Shown here one piece after another: positions 54,438-62,792 of a stretch of 64,000 nucleotides of DNA. The position numbers were made by a program, and so were the translations under genes. The stretch is from contig NZ_BDAX01000015.1 of assembly GCF_001612665.1 (NCBI RefSeq), forward strand, positions 62,001 to 126,000, read 5' to 3'. Below the pieces are notes generated by a model. That model was not told the DNA's origin, made no database searches, and saw nothing but the letters and a program-made list of their open reading frames with translations. This stretch comes from Nocardia alba NBRC 108234 (GTDB lineage: Bacteria; Actinomycetota; Actinomycetes; Mycobacteriales; Mycobacteriaceae). Every line of letters starts with the position of its first letter. Within the stretch, counting starts at the first letter, position 1.

Positions 54438-55007
54438 CTACTCGGCGGCGTGCCCCGACGCCGGGAACTCGGCGTAGAACTCGCGCAGTGCGGTCGTGAC
54501 GCTGACGAGGACGCGGTGGGCGGCAGCCAGGTCGGTGTCGGGCAGATCCGACAGCGCGGCACGGGTGCGGGAACCGAGCGGTCCGAAGAATCCGGCGGCG
54601 ACTGCCATACCCTGGTCGGTGTAGGTCAGGTTGACCCGCCGCCGGTCCGCCGGGTCGGACACGCGGTCGAGATGCCCGGACTCGATCATGCGCTCGACCA
54701 GGTAGGTGACAGCGGGCGCGGAGACGCCCATCACCTTGCTCAACTGCCCCGCGCTCACCGGCGAACCCTCGGCATCGGCCGTGGCGACATGCATCAGGGC
54801 GCGGAAATCGTTCGGGCGCAGGTCGTTCGATCGGGCGAAGACATGGCCGATCTGTTCGGAGATCGCGGTCAGCGCACGGACATCCCGGGCGATGTCGACC
54901 TCCAGCTCTGTCCGGTCGGCGGCCGGGTCGATGTCGGCGGCGTCGTCGTCCACGGCGGCCTCCTCTCTGTCCGAAAGGAAGAGCTTAGCCGTCGCAGGGT
55001 CGGGCAT
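54438..55007 (-). CDS. MarR-family regulator
   Basis: 189 residues from ATG 55007 (a TTG two codons upstream is possible). Winged helix near 55-150: LRPNDFRALMHVATAD, SAGQLSKVMGVSAPAVTYLVERMIESGHLDRVSDPADRRRVNLTYTDQG. An acidic N-terminal extension of about 40 residues precedes it. It faces the MMPL transporter gene across only 34-37 bp, so it very likely controls that gene and itself. Confidence 0.88.
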   Translation of the reverse strand: MPDPATAKLFLSDREEAAVDDDAADIDPAADRTELEVDIARDVRALTAISEQIGHVFARSNDLRPNDFRALMHVATADAEGSPVSAGQLSKVMGVSAPAVTYLVERMIESGHLDRVSDPADRRRVNLTYTDQGMAVAAGFFGPLGSRTRAALSDLPDTDLAAAHRVLVSVTTALREFYAEFPASGHAAE

Positions 55008-55044
55008 TGCCAATTAGTTAAGTTTCTGAAATAGTTTCGGCGTG
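55008..55044. promoter_or_regulatory. Compact divergent promoter/operator, marR/mmpL
   Basis: About 37 bp separate the two starts. The AT-rich stretch CAATTAGTTAAGTTTCTG (55011-55028) stands out and is the likely operator and overlapping promoter. There is little room for leaders, so one or both transcripts may be leaderless. Confidence 0.5.
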
Positions 55045-57138
55045 ATGCGAGTGAGTGAGGGAAACGGCTGGGACCGGTTCGCCGGACTGGTCACCGGTCG
55101 GCGATCGTGGGCGGTACTGCTCGCTGTCGTGATAGCCGCGATGGCGGTGATGGCGCTGGCGGGGAGTAACGACAGCGCGGGCCAGGCCCCGGTGTCGCTA
55201 CCGCGATCGGCGCAATCGGCGTTGGCCGCCGAGGCCGTGGACCGGTTTCCCGATGCGGGCACCGCCGCCGCGATCATGGTGGCGACCCGCGCCGACGACG
55301 GACCGCTGACACCTCTCGACCGCGCCGCGCTGGACGCGGCGCTCACCCGCGCCGGCGGGCCGCCGACGGTGATCCTGGCTCCCGACGGGCGCGCCGCGCT
55401 CGGCCAGATACCGGTATCCGCGGAGCTCAACGGCTTCGCGCTCACCGATCGGATCGACGAACTGCGCGCCGCCGTCGACACCGACCTGCCCGACACCCTG
55501 CGCGTGCAGATCACCGGCGGACCCGCGTTCGGCGCCGACATCGCCAACTCTTTCTCCGGTGCCAACACCCTGCTGCTGATCGTCACCGCGATCGTGGTGA
55601 TGGCGTTGCTCATCGTCACCTACCGCTCGCCGGTGTTGTGGCTGGTGCCGTTGACGGTGGTCGGCCTCGCCGACCGCGTCGCCACCAGCGTCGGCACGCT
55701 GCTGGCCGAGCTCACCGGACTCTCCTTCGACGGTTCCACCTCCGGCATCACCAGTGTGCTGGTGTTCGGCGCGGGCACGAACTACGCGCTGCTGCTGGTG
55801 TCGCGGTATCGCGACGAACTGCACCGCCATACCGATCATCGAGTGGCGTTGCGCGCCGCGGTGCGGCACGCCGCGCCCGCCATCGTGGCCAGCAATGTCA
55901 CCGTCGTCCTCGCCCTGCTGACGCTGCTGCTCGCGCTGCTGCCCAACACGCGCAGCCTCGGCGCGTTCGCCGCCGCCGGACTCGTGGTGGCGCTGATCTT
56001 CGTGCTCGCCGCGTTGCCGCCCGCGCTGGCGCTGTGCGGGCGGCGGGTGTTCTGGCCGTTCGTGCCGAAGGCGGACGGTCGCGACACCGCCGATCAGGGT
56101 GTCTGGGCGGTCGTCGCGAAGCGGGTGGTGCGCCGCCCCGCTGTCATCGCCGGGGCGGCGTCGGCGGTGCTGATCGTCTTCGCGACCGGACTCGCGACCA
56201 CCGACATCGGGCTCTCGCAGACCGAGCAGTTCCGCGTCGAGGCCGAGTCGGTCGACGGACTGGAGACACTGGCCCGACACTTCCCGTCCGGCTCCTCCGA
56301 TCCCGCCGTAGTGATCGCCCGCAGCGCGACCACCACCCAGATCCAGGCGGCGCTCGATGGCGTGCAGGGCATTTCGCGCGCCACCGCCACCGGTACGTCC
56401 GCCGACGGTTCGACCAGGTGGTCGGTCGTGCTGGACGCGCCACCCGGCTCGGCGAAGGCGTTCACCACCATCGAGGCGATCAGGACGGCGGTCGCCGCGG
56501 TCCCCGACGCGCAGGCGCTCGTCGGCGGCGCGGACGCCGAGGCGCTCGACATCCGCGACGCCGCCCGCCGCGACCAGGCACTGGTGATTCCGCTCATCCT
56601 CGCCGTCGTGCTGTTGGTGTTGCTGGTGCTGCTGCGTGCGGTGCCCGCCGCCGTGCTGCTCGTCGGCGTCACGGTGCTCAGCGCGCTCGCGGCGCTCGGT
56701 GCGGGCAGCTGGATCAGCGGCACGATCTTCGGCTTCCCCGCACTGGACACGAATGTGCCGCTGTTCGGCTTCCTGTTCCTGGTCGCGCTGGGGGTGGACT
56801 ACACGATCTTCCTGGTCACCAGGGCGCGTGAGGAAGCCGGTGCGCACGGCACCACCCAGGGGATGGTGCGCGCGGTCGCCTCGACCGGGGCCGTGATCAC
56901 CAGCGCCGGCGTGGTCCTCGCCGCGGTGTTCTGTGTGCTCGGGGTACTGCCGTTGATCACCCTGACCCAGCTCGGCATCGTGGTCGGGATCGGCATCCTG
57001 CTGGATACGTTCGTGGTGCGCACGCTGGTCGTCCCGGCGCTGTTCGCACTGCTGGGCGACAAGGTGTGGTGGCCGGGCACACCCGTGAAAGCCGAAGCGG
57101 CGCAGCCTGATACGGCCGGAACACCAGCCGTGCACTGA
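55045..57138 (+). CDS. MMPL-family (RND) transporter
   Basis: 697 residues from ATG 55045 (GTG 55042 adds one). Twelve membrane segments in two MMPL halves: helix 1 near 22-40, a periplasmic domain near 45-170, helices near 172-330, then a second periplasmic domain (near 380-505) and helices near 510-675. The proton-relay-type VFGAGTNYALLLVSRYRDEL near 235-254 and FLVALGVDYTIFLVTRAREE near 578-597 are typical. It exports lipids or hydrophobic drugs. A MarR gene divergent from it suggests induction by a toxic ligand. Confidence 0.9.
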   Translation: MRVSEGNGWDRFAGLVTGRRSWAVLLAVVIAAMAVMALAGSNDSAGQAPVSLPRSAQSALAAEAVDRFPDAGTAAAIMVATRADDGPLTPLDRAALDAALTRAGGPPTVILAPDGRAALGQIPVSAELNGFALTDRIDELRAAVDTDLPDTLRVQITGGPAFGADIANSFSGANTLLLIVTAIVVMALLIVTYRSPVLWLVPLTVVGLADRVATSVGTLLAELTGLSFDGSTSGITSVLVFGAGTNYALLLVSRYRDELHRHTDHRVALRAAVRHAAPAIVASNVTVVLALLTLLLALLPNTRSLGAFAAAGLVVALIFVLAALPPALALCGRRVFWPFVPKADGRDTADQGVWAVVAKRVVRRPAVIAGAASAVLIVFATGLATTDIGLSQTEQFRVEAESVDGLETLARHFPSGSSDPAVVIARSATTTQIQAALDGVQGISRATATGTSADGSTRWSVVLDAPPGSAKAFTTIEAIRTAVAAVPDAQALVGGADAEALDIRDAARRDQALVIPLILAVVLLVLLVLLRAVPAAVLLVGVTVLSALAALGAGSWISGTIFGFPALDTNVPLFGFLFLVALGVDYTIFLVTRAREEAGAHGTTQGMVRAVASTGAVITSAGVVLAAVFCVLGVLPLITLTQLGIVVGIGILLDTFVVRTLVVPALFALLGDKVWWPGTPVKAEAAQPDTAGTPAVH

Positions 57139-57147
57139 CCTGTGCGA

Positions 57148-57188
57148 GCCTGCGCTGGTCGTCGGTGGAACCGGCGACCAGCGCAGGC
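57148..57188. terminator. Strong hairpin terminator after the MMPL gene
   Basis: An 18-bp stem (17 of 18 paired, starting GCCTGCGCTGG) with a TGGAA loop begins 9 bp after the MMPL stop. Confidence 0.75.
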
Positions 57189-57193
57189 CGGGG

Positions 57194-57415
57194 AATCGGT
57201 TCCTCTACCTCAGCTGGGTCACCGTCGATGACGCCGGCGCAACCACGATGTTCCGGCGCGCCGAACTGATGCTCGCCGACGTCTGCGCCGAGACCCTGGC
57301 CGCCGCGACGGAATCGGGAGTGCTGCAGGCTCGCGTCGGCCTCACCGATGCGACCGGAAACCCGTTGTGCGCCAGGGTGCAGCCGGCCACGATCGACTGG
57401 TCCGCCGCGACCTGA
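57194..57415 (+). pseudogene. Truncated DUF5990-family gene (C-terminal part)
   Basis: The rightward frame reads NRFLYLSWVTVDDAGATTMF, RRAELMLADVC, ARVGLTDATGNPLCARVQPA, TIDW, SAAT, stop. This matches my memory of the C-terminal 70 residues of the actinobacterial DUF5990 family (FLYLSW, MFRRAKLML, LGLTDxxGxPLCAxVxPP). No start codon lies before the conserved FLYLSW; the first ATG (57248) would cut the domain. The N-terminal half is gone and the terminator hairpin of the MMPL gene abuts the fragment. Probably a remnant left by a deletion. Confidence 0.68.
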
Positions 57416-57475
57416 TCGCCCTGTCGATCGGCGACGCGCCGGGAGACTGTCGGTCCCCGGTGGCAGGATGCGGGC

Positions 57476-58069
57476 GTGGGTGATCACTTCGAACGGATCG
57501 TCGATCTCGACGTGACCGCGGCGGACGCGGCGGCATCGGCGGAGCGGATGGTCGACTGGATGGTGTCGCGGGGCTGGTTGCTTCGGGAGACCGCCGGGGA
57601 GGGCGTGTACAGCCTCCAGGTCGACGAAGGGTATGTGGCAGGGCCTGATCGGAATCGGATCACCCAGGACTGGGGCGACGAGTGGATCTGTGCGCCGGTC
57701 GCTGTCATCGTCGGCCGCAACGCCCACTACGGCGGTCAGGGCGCCATCGCACCGGGCACCGCGAAGTGCCCGCGATGCCGGGCGAGCACGGTGATCATCG
57801 ACTACCCGCGGCAGTGGGACGCCGATCCCGCGGTGTGGCAACCGTTCTCGGATGCGATCGACTCCTGGATCGAATCCGGCGACGGCGCGGCCACCTGCGT
57901 CACCTGTGCCACTACGAGCCCGATCACCACCTGGCAGTGGGACGACGGCTTCGCTCTCGGCGCCCTCGCCTTCGACTTCTGGGGCTGGCCGCCGCTGACC
58001 GACGACTTCATCGCCGAGTTCACCGCCCGCCTCGGCCACCGCGTCGATCACCACACCGGCAAGTTCTGA
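57476..58069 (+). CDS. Hypothetical protein with four-cysteine zinc-ribbon-like centre
   Basis: 197 residues from GTG 57476. I do not recognise the family. Two CxxC knuckles (CPRCRAS near 101-104 and CVTC near 139-142) could bind zinc. The N-terminus (TAADAAASAERMVDWMVSRGWL) is helical. Trp- and Asp-rich segments (WGDEWICAPVAVIVGRN, WQWDDGFALGALAFDFWGWPPL) are conserved-looking. No membrane segment or signal. It stands alone between the DUF5990 remnant and the GAPDH gene. Confidence 0.65.
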   Translation: MGDHFERIVDLDVTAADAAASAERMVDWMVSRGWLLRETAGEGVYSLQVDEGYVAGPDRNRITQDWGDEWICAPVAVIVGRNAHYGGQGAIAPGTAKCPRCRASTVIIDYPRQWDADPAVWQPFSDAIDSWIESGDGAATCVTCATTSPITTWQWDDGFALGALAFDFWGWPPLTDDFIAEFTARLGHRVDHHTGKF

Positions 58070-58222
58070 CCCGCATTCGGTGTCGTGGATCACAGGCGTC
58101 CGAACCCGCGCACTCCCCGTAGCGCAGTGCGCTCGATCTCACCGGTGGGGAGTGGTCCTCGGTGAAAATTCGGCGCTCACTAGCATCGATGCAGCGGATA
58201 TATCGATGAAACCAGAGGACGT

Positions 58223-59698
58223 GTGTTGACTACCGAACAACTTGATCGCTGGAACGCTCAGGAAGCTGCGGCGGAGGCGATGATTCCGATCATCGGGACG
58301 CTGTACCGCGGCAAGGGTGTGACGATTCTGCTGCACAGCCGGTCGCTGGTGAACAAGTCGGTGATCAGCATCCTGCGGACCCATCGCTTCGCGCGCCAGA
58401 TCGGTGGCGAGGAGCTCTCGGTGGACGAGACCCTGCCGTTTCTGCAGGTGATCAGCCGGCTGGATCTGGGGCCGTGCAAGATCGACCTGGGTCAGCTCGT
58501 GATGGCGTTCCACGCCGACGAGCGTGGCCTGTCGATCGAGGAGTTCACCACCTCGGTGCTGGCCGAGGTGAGCGACGGCAACAAGGCCGTGTCGCAGGGC
58601 CCGCGTGATGTGGTGCTCTACGGTTTCGGGCGGATCGGGCGGCTGGTCACCCGGCTGCTGATCGAGAAGGCCGGGTCGGGCAACGGGCTGAGCCTGCGCG
58701 CGGTGGTGGTGCGCAAGGGCGGCGACGACGACCTGGCCAAGCGGGCGTCGCTGCTGCGCCGCGACTCGGTGCACGGGCACTTCAACGGCACGATCAAGGT
58801 CGACACCGACAACGACACGATCACCGCGAACGGCAACGTCATCAAGTTCATCTACAGCGATGACCCGACCACGATCGACTACACCGCCTACGGCATCGAC
58901 AACGCGATCCTGATCGACAACACCGGTCGCTGGCGCGATCGCGACGGCCTGGAGCAGCACCTGCGCCCCGGCATCGCGAAGGTCGTGCTCACCGCGCCGG
59001 GCAAGGGCGACGTGCCCAACATCGTGCACGGCGTCAACCACCGCGACCTGGATCTGTCCCAGCAGATCTTCTCCTGCGCCTCGTGCACGACCAACGCGAT
59101 CGTGCCGCCGCTCAAGGCCATGGACGACGAGTTCGGCATCGTGCGCGGGCACGTGGAGACGGTGCACTCGTTCACCAACGACCAGAACCTGCTGGACAAC
59201 TACCACAAGGCCGACCGTCGTGGTCGTTCCGCGCCGTTCAACCTCGTGCTCACCGAGACCGGCGCCGCCTCCGCGGTGGCCAAGGCGATGCCGGACTTCA
59301 AGGCCAAGATCACCGGCAACTCGATCCGCGTGCCTACCCCGGATGTGTCCGTCGCGATCCTGAACCTGCAGCTGAAGCAGGACACGACCAAGGAGGACGT
59401 GCTCGCCTACCTGCGTCAGGTCTCTCTCGCGGGCCCGTTGAGCCGCAACCTCGACTACACCGCCGCCACCGACGCGGTCTCGAGCGACTTCATCGGCTCG
59501 CGCGCGGCCTCGATCATCGACGCCAACGCCACCATCGTCGAGGGCGACACCGCGATTCTGTACGTCTGGTACGACAACGAATTCGGCTACTCGTGCCAGG
59601 TGGTGCGGACCGTGCAGTACATCTCGGGCATCGAATACCCGACCTACCCGCGACTGGGCGCGCTGTCGGACGCGCGCGAGCTCACCGACGCGCGGTAG
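58223..59698 (+). CDS. Long-form glyceraldehyde-3-phosphate dehydrogenase
   Basis: 491 residues. About 130 N-terminal residues (LDRWNAQEAAAEAMIPIIGTLYRGKGVTILLHSRSLVNKS..) precede a complete GAPDH: NAD(P) motif LYGFGRIGRLVTRLLIEK near 132-149, catalytic SCASCTTNAIVPPLKAM near 284-300, His in HSFTNDQNLLDN near 315, and WYDNEFGYSCQVVRTVQYI near 451-469. Length and N-terminal extension match the second, gluconeogenic GapB of Corynebacterium glutamicum rather than the glycolytic GapA (about 335). The start is GTG 58223, with AGAGGA upstream; TTG 58226 is also possible. Confidence 0.9.
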   Translation: MLTTEQLDRWNAQEAAAEAMIPIIGTLYRGKGVTILLHSRSLVNKSVISILRTHRFARQIGGEELSVDETLPFLQVISRLDLGPCKIDLGQLVMAFHADERGLSIEEFTTSVLAEVSDGNKAVSQGPRDVVLYGFGRIGRLVTRLLIEKAGSGNGLSLRAVVVRKGGDDDLAKRASLLRRDSVHGHFNGTIKVDTDNDTITANGNVIKFIYSDDPTTIDYTAYGIDNAILIDNTGRWRDRDGLEQHLRPGIAKVVLTAPGKGDVPNIVHGVNHRDLDLSQQIFSCASCTTNAIVPPLKAMDDEFGIVRGHVETVHSFTNDQNLLDNYHKADRRGRSAPFNLVLTETGAASAVAKAMPDFKAKITGNSIRVPTPDVSVAILNLQLKQDTTKEDVLAYLRQVSLAGPLSRNLDYTAATDAVSSDFIGSRAASIIDANATIVEGDTAILYVWYDNEFGYSCQVVRTVQYISGIEYPTYPRLGALSDARELTDAR

Positions 59699-59708
59699 CG
59701 ACCCCGCT

Positions 59709-59750
59709 GGGCAGGCGGGTCTCCGGTCTATGACCAGGGCCCGCCTGCCC
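59709..59750 (+). terminator. Hairpin terminator after the GAPDH gene
   Basis: GGGCAGGCGGG (59709-59719) and CCCGCCTGCCC (59740-59750) pair perfectly over 11 bp, starting 10 bp after the stop. Confidence 0.75.
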
Positions 59751-59864
59751 CGTCGACCCGGTGGCAGCTACCGTGCGGCGAGCATCACCGCTTGTCGGCT
59801 CGCGCGTTGTTGTGCATACTGGCGACATGACATCGAGTCGAAAGGGCGTTCTGCGCCCGGGCCG

Positions 59865-61391
59865 TTGAGCCCCACGCCGGTCATCGAACCGGCTTCTCTC
59901 CCCCGCCAACGCGGGGAATTCATCGAAGATCCGCTGCTTTCCCGGGCGTCGTACGACGATGCGCGCCTGGCGTTCTGGCTGTGCGTGCGCGAATTCGCGG
60001 TACCGCCCGGCATGATCGAGGCCGCCACCGCCCGGCGGCTCGTCGGTGACTGGTCGGGGGCGTGCGCCGCGGCGCACGTCGATCTCGCTGTGGATCTGCC
60101 GAAGTTGGCGCGCACGCACGGGCGCGGGCTCGCCGCCCGGGTGCGGGCCGATCTGCGGTACCTCGCGCCTGATCTGTTGCGCTGGCATCTACCCAGAATC
60201 GCACCGAACGGTCTGTTGCGGCCGGGGGTGACGATGGTGCTGGCGCGCTACGACCCCGGGTGCCCGACGCTCACGGAGAGTCCCGCCGGTGACGTAACGC
60301 AGTGTGGCGGTGCGGATTCGGTGTATCTGGTAGTTCGCACGCCACCGGCATGGGCGGCCGCCGGTCAGCGGATCGGCCTCGCGCTGTGGGACCCGGCGAG
60401 CCCCGCGATCCACGCGCGCATGCATCCACACCCCCGACCCAACAGTCGCTACCGGCTCGATCTGCACCGTCACCTGTGGGATGCACGTCGCGTGAACGAG
60501 CTCGGAATCCGCAGTGGCGCAGGCTGGTTCGCTGATACGGAGCGCGATTGGGACTACGGATCCGGTACCGGGGATGTGGTGGCGGAGGACAGGCCCGACC
60601 ATGGGCTGACCGGATCGGTGCCGCCCGGTTGCGCGCACGACCGGTGGGCGGAGGAAGCGGGGATTCTGCTGCAGGCGCAGGGTCGTGAGTCCGGACTGGT
60701 GCTGGTGCGGTGTGGTGCACGCAGACGGGTCGTGTTGGACGTGCGTGCGAATGACCCACTCGCGGTGCGGATTTCGCGGGAACACGCGCGCGGCGGAATC
60801 GCCGGCCTTCCGGTCCTTCCCGACGCGGCGACCTGGGTGCTCCCGGACCTGGAGTTACTGCGCGCCGGTGTGATCGCCGCCGATCGGCTGCATCCACTGG
60901 TTGCCCGGGCGCTCGGCAGTGACCACGCGCCGCCCGAGATCTCCGGGATCGCCACCGGCCATCGGATCGTCGAGTGTCGAGGCGAACGCCACCGGATCGG
61001 GTTGGTGAACGGAACGCTCGCCGCTCTGGACCACGACCCCACCGAAATCCGGCGCGAGGAACTGCTGGCGGCCCTGACCGGAACCCCGATGCCCTGCCTG
61101 CGGGCTATCGACCGAGCACTGCGCCAACCGGATTGGCTCGTCGGCGTCTGTGACCGCCTGGACCACGGCGACATCGACGGCGCCCTCACCATCGTCGAAG
61201 CCGAGCTCGGCGCCGATGCGGTACTGCGTGACGGCCCGCTGCGCGACGCACTCGAAGCCGCTGTACGACAACGGATTACCTACGGCTGGTTCCGAGCCGG
61301 TCTACCCGCGCCCGGTCGCGGCCACACCCCGCCCGATCGATACGACCGCAAGGGTCGTCGCCTACGTCCGAGGCGCGTGGCCCTGAGCTGA
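59865..61391 (+). CDS. Unknown protein encoded with a MoxR/VWA pair
   Basis: 508 residues if TTG 59865 is used. The frame opens at ATG 59730, but that codon lies in the loop of the GAPDH terminator. A 13-codon frame (ATG 59827) ends TTGA on the TTG, which would allow coupling. No family is recognised. Seen: an all-soluble, Arg/Ala/Leu/His-rich protein; N-terminal ASYDDARLAFWLCVREFAVPPGMIEAATARRLVGDW; a central YLVVRTPPAWAAAGQRIGLALWDP segment near 150-175; HARMHPHPRPNSRYRLDLHRHLWD; and a basic tail (RKGRRLRPRRVALS). It precedes the ATPase and metallopeptidase/VWA genes in one direction, so it is likely a partner or substrate of that pair. Confidence 0.72.
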   Translation: MSPTPVIEPASLPRQRGEFIEDPLLSRASYDDARLAFWLCVREFAVPPGMIEAATARRLVGDWSGACAAAHVDLAVDLPKLARTHGRGLAARVRADLRYLAPDLLRWHLPRIAPNGLLRPGVTMVLARYDPGCPTLTESPAGDVTQCGGADSVYLVVRTPPAWAAAGQRIGLALWDPASPAIHARMHPHPRPNSRYRLDLHRHLWDARRVNELGIRSGAGWFADTERDWDYGSGTGDVVAEDRPDHGLTGSVPPGCAHDRWAEEAGILLQAQGRESGLVLVRCGARRRVVLDVRANDPLAVRISREHARGGIAGLPVLPDAATWVLPDLELLRAGVIAADRLHPLVARALGSDHAPPEISGIATGHRIVECRGERHRIGLVNGTLAALDHDPTEIRREELLAALTGTPMPCLRAIDRALRQPDWLVGVCDRLDHGDIDGALTIVEAELGADAVLRDGPLRDALEAAVRQRITYGWFRAGLPAPGRGHTPPDRYDRKGRRLRPRRVALS

Positions 61392-61544
61392 TGTGCCGTC
61401 CGGGCCCTGCGGATCACGCGGTGTCGTGCCGACAGGCGGACTTCCGTCAACTGATCCGTGGGATGACCCTCGGACAGGGGAGGGCCGAGCACCCTCCACC
61501 GCCGCAATCCTTCGAATTCCTCTGAACCCACAGGTGATGCACAC

Positions 61545-62792
61545 ATGACTGTTCACACTCTCCGTCCGTCGCTCCCGCCCCACGCCGCCGACTCCCAGCT
61601 CGATGTCGCGGGCGAACTCCTCGCACTGCTGGGCGAGGTGAAGACCGAGCCGCGCTCCAACACACAGCTGGAGGCGCTCACCTTGGCCGTGGCCGCCGAC
61701 CTGCCGGTGCTGCTGTGGGGTGAGCCGGGCATCGGCAAGACCGCGGCCCTGACCCAGCTCGCCGAGTCCCTCGACCTGCCGCTCACCACCGTGATCGCGA
61801 GTGTGCACGAGCCGTCGGACTTCTCGGGGCTGCCGATCATCGGCGACGACCCCGCGACCCAGGGTGTGCCGATGGCGCCGCCGGACTGGGCGGTTCGGCT
61901 CGTGCGGGCCGGGCGCGGCTTGCTGTTCCTCGACGAATTGTCCACCGCGCCGCCCGCCGTCCAGGCCGCGCTGCTGCGCGTCGTTCTCGAAAGGCGGGTC
62001 GGCGCACTGGAACTGCCACCGGGCGTGCGCATCGTCGCGGCCGCCAACCCGCGCTCCTCGGCCGCCGACGGCTGGGAGCTGAGCCCGCCGCTGGCCAACC
62101 GTTTCGTGCACCTGCAATGGACCCACGATCACGATGTCGTGGTCCGTGGCCTCGGCGGAACGTGGCCGCGCGCGAGCCTGCCTCGACTGGCGCCCGAAAG
62201 TCTCGCGCAGGCAGTCGCGTTCGCTCGTCGGGCGGTGTGTACCTTGCTCGCGGCGCGGCCCAAGCTCGTGCATCAGATGCCCACCACCGAAACCCGCCGC
62301 GGCGGGGCATGGGCGTCACCACGGAGTTGGGAGATGACCGTGCGGCTGATCGCCTTCGCCACCGCGGCCGACGCGAGTCGCGACGCGCTGTCGCAGTTGA
62401 TCCGCGGCACGGTCGGTGACGGTCCCGGTTTCGAACTGCTGACCAGCATCGACCGCATGGATCTGCCCGACCCGGAAGCGTTGCTGGCAGATCCCGGCGC
62501 CGCCGAACTGCCGATCAGGGGCGACCTGCGCCAGGCCGTTCTCGACGGTGTGGTGGCCGCGGTCCGCAGACGACCGGAGCGGGCCCGCTGGGACGCGGCC
62601 TGGTCGCTGCTGGTCAACGCCGTGGAAACCGGCGCACCTGACCTGGTGGTCGTGCCCGCCACCACGCTGGCCGCGCTGCGCCGCGACAACTGGGAAGTGC
62701 CCGCGGCGATCGAACGACTCGCCGGGGTGGTATCGGTGTCGCAGAGCGCCGAGCACGCCGCGGCCCGCGTCGCCGCGCGGGTGGGCCGATGA
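61545..62792 (+). CDS. MoxR-type AAA+ ATPase
   Basis: 415 residues. Walker A LLWGEPGIGKTAAL near 56-69, Walker B GLLFLDELSTAP near 125-137, sensor 1 AAANPRSSAADGWELSPPLANRF near 165-187 (sensor 2 region and Arg finger follow). The C-terminal 200 residues are helical. Such ATPases pair with VWA proteins as chaperone-like remodelling machines or as AAA-VWA conflict modules. It overlaps the next gene by 4 bp (ATGA), and the VWA protein is its obvious partner. Confidence 0.88.
   Translation: MTVHTLRPSLPPHAADSQLDVAGELLALLGEVKTEPRSNTQLEALTLAVAADLPVLLWGEPGIGKTAALTQLAESLDLPLTTVIASVHEPSDFSGLPIIGDDPATQGVPMAPPDWAVRLVRAGRGLLFLDELSTAPPAVQAALLRVVLERRVGALELPPGVRIVAAANPRSSAADGWELSPPLANRFVHLQWTHDHDVVVRGLGGTWPRASLPRLAPESLAQAVAFARRAVCTLLAARPKLVHQMPTTETRRGGAWASPRSWEMTVRLIAFATAADASRDALSQLIRGTVGDGPGFELLTSIDRMDLPDPEALLADPGAAELPIRGDLRQAVLDGVVAAVRRRPERARWDAAWSLLVNAVETGAPDLVVVPATTLAALRRDNWEVPAAIERLAGVVSVSQSAEHAAARVAARVGR

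Noticed and set aside
59730..59864. ATG 59730 as start of the unknown protein
   Set aside because: The codon sits in the loop of the GAPDH terminator and the encoded stretch is Arg/Cys-rich and unlike the rest.
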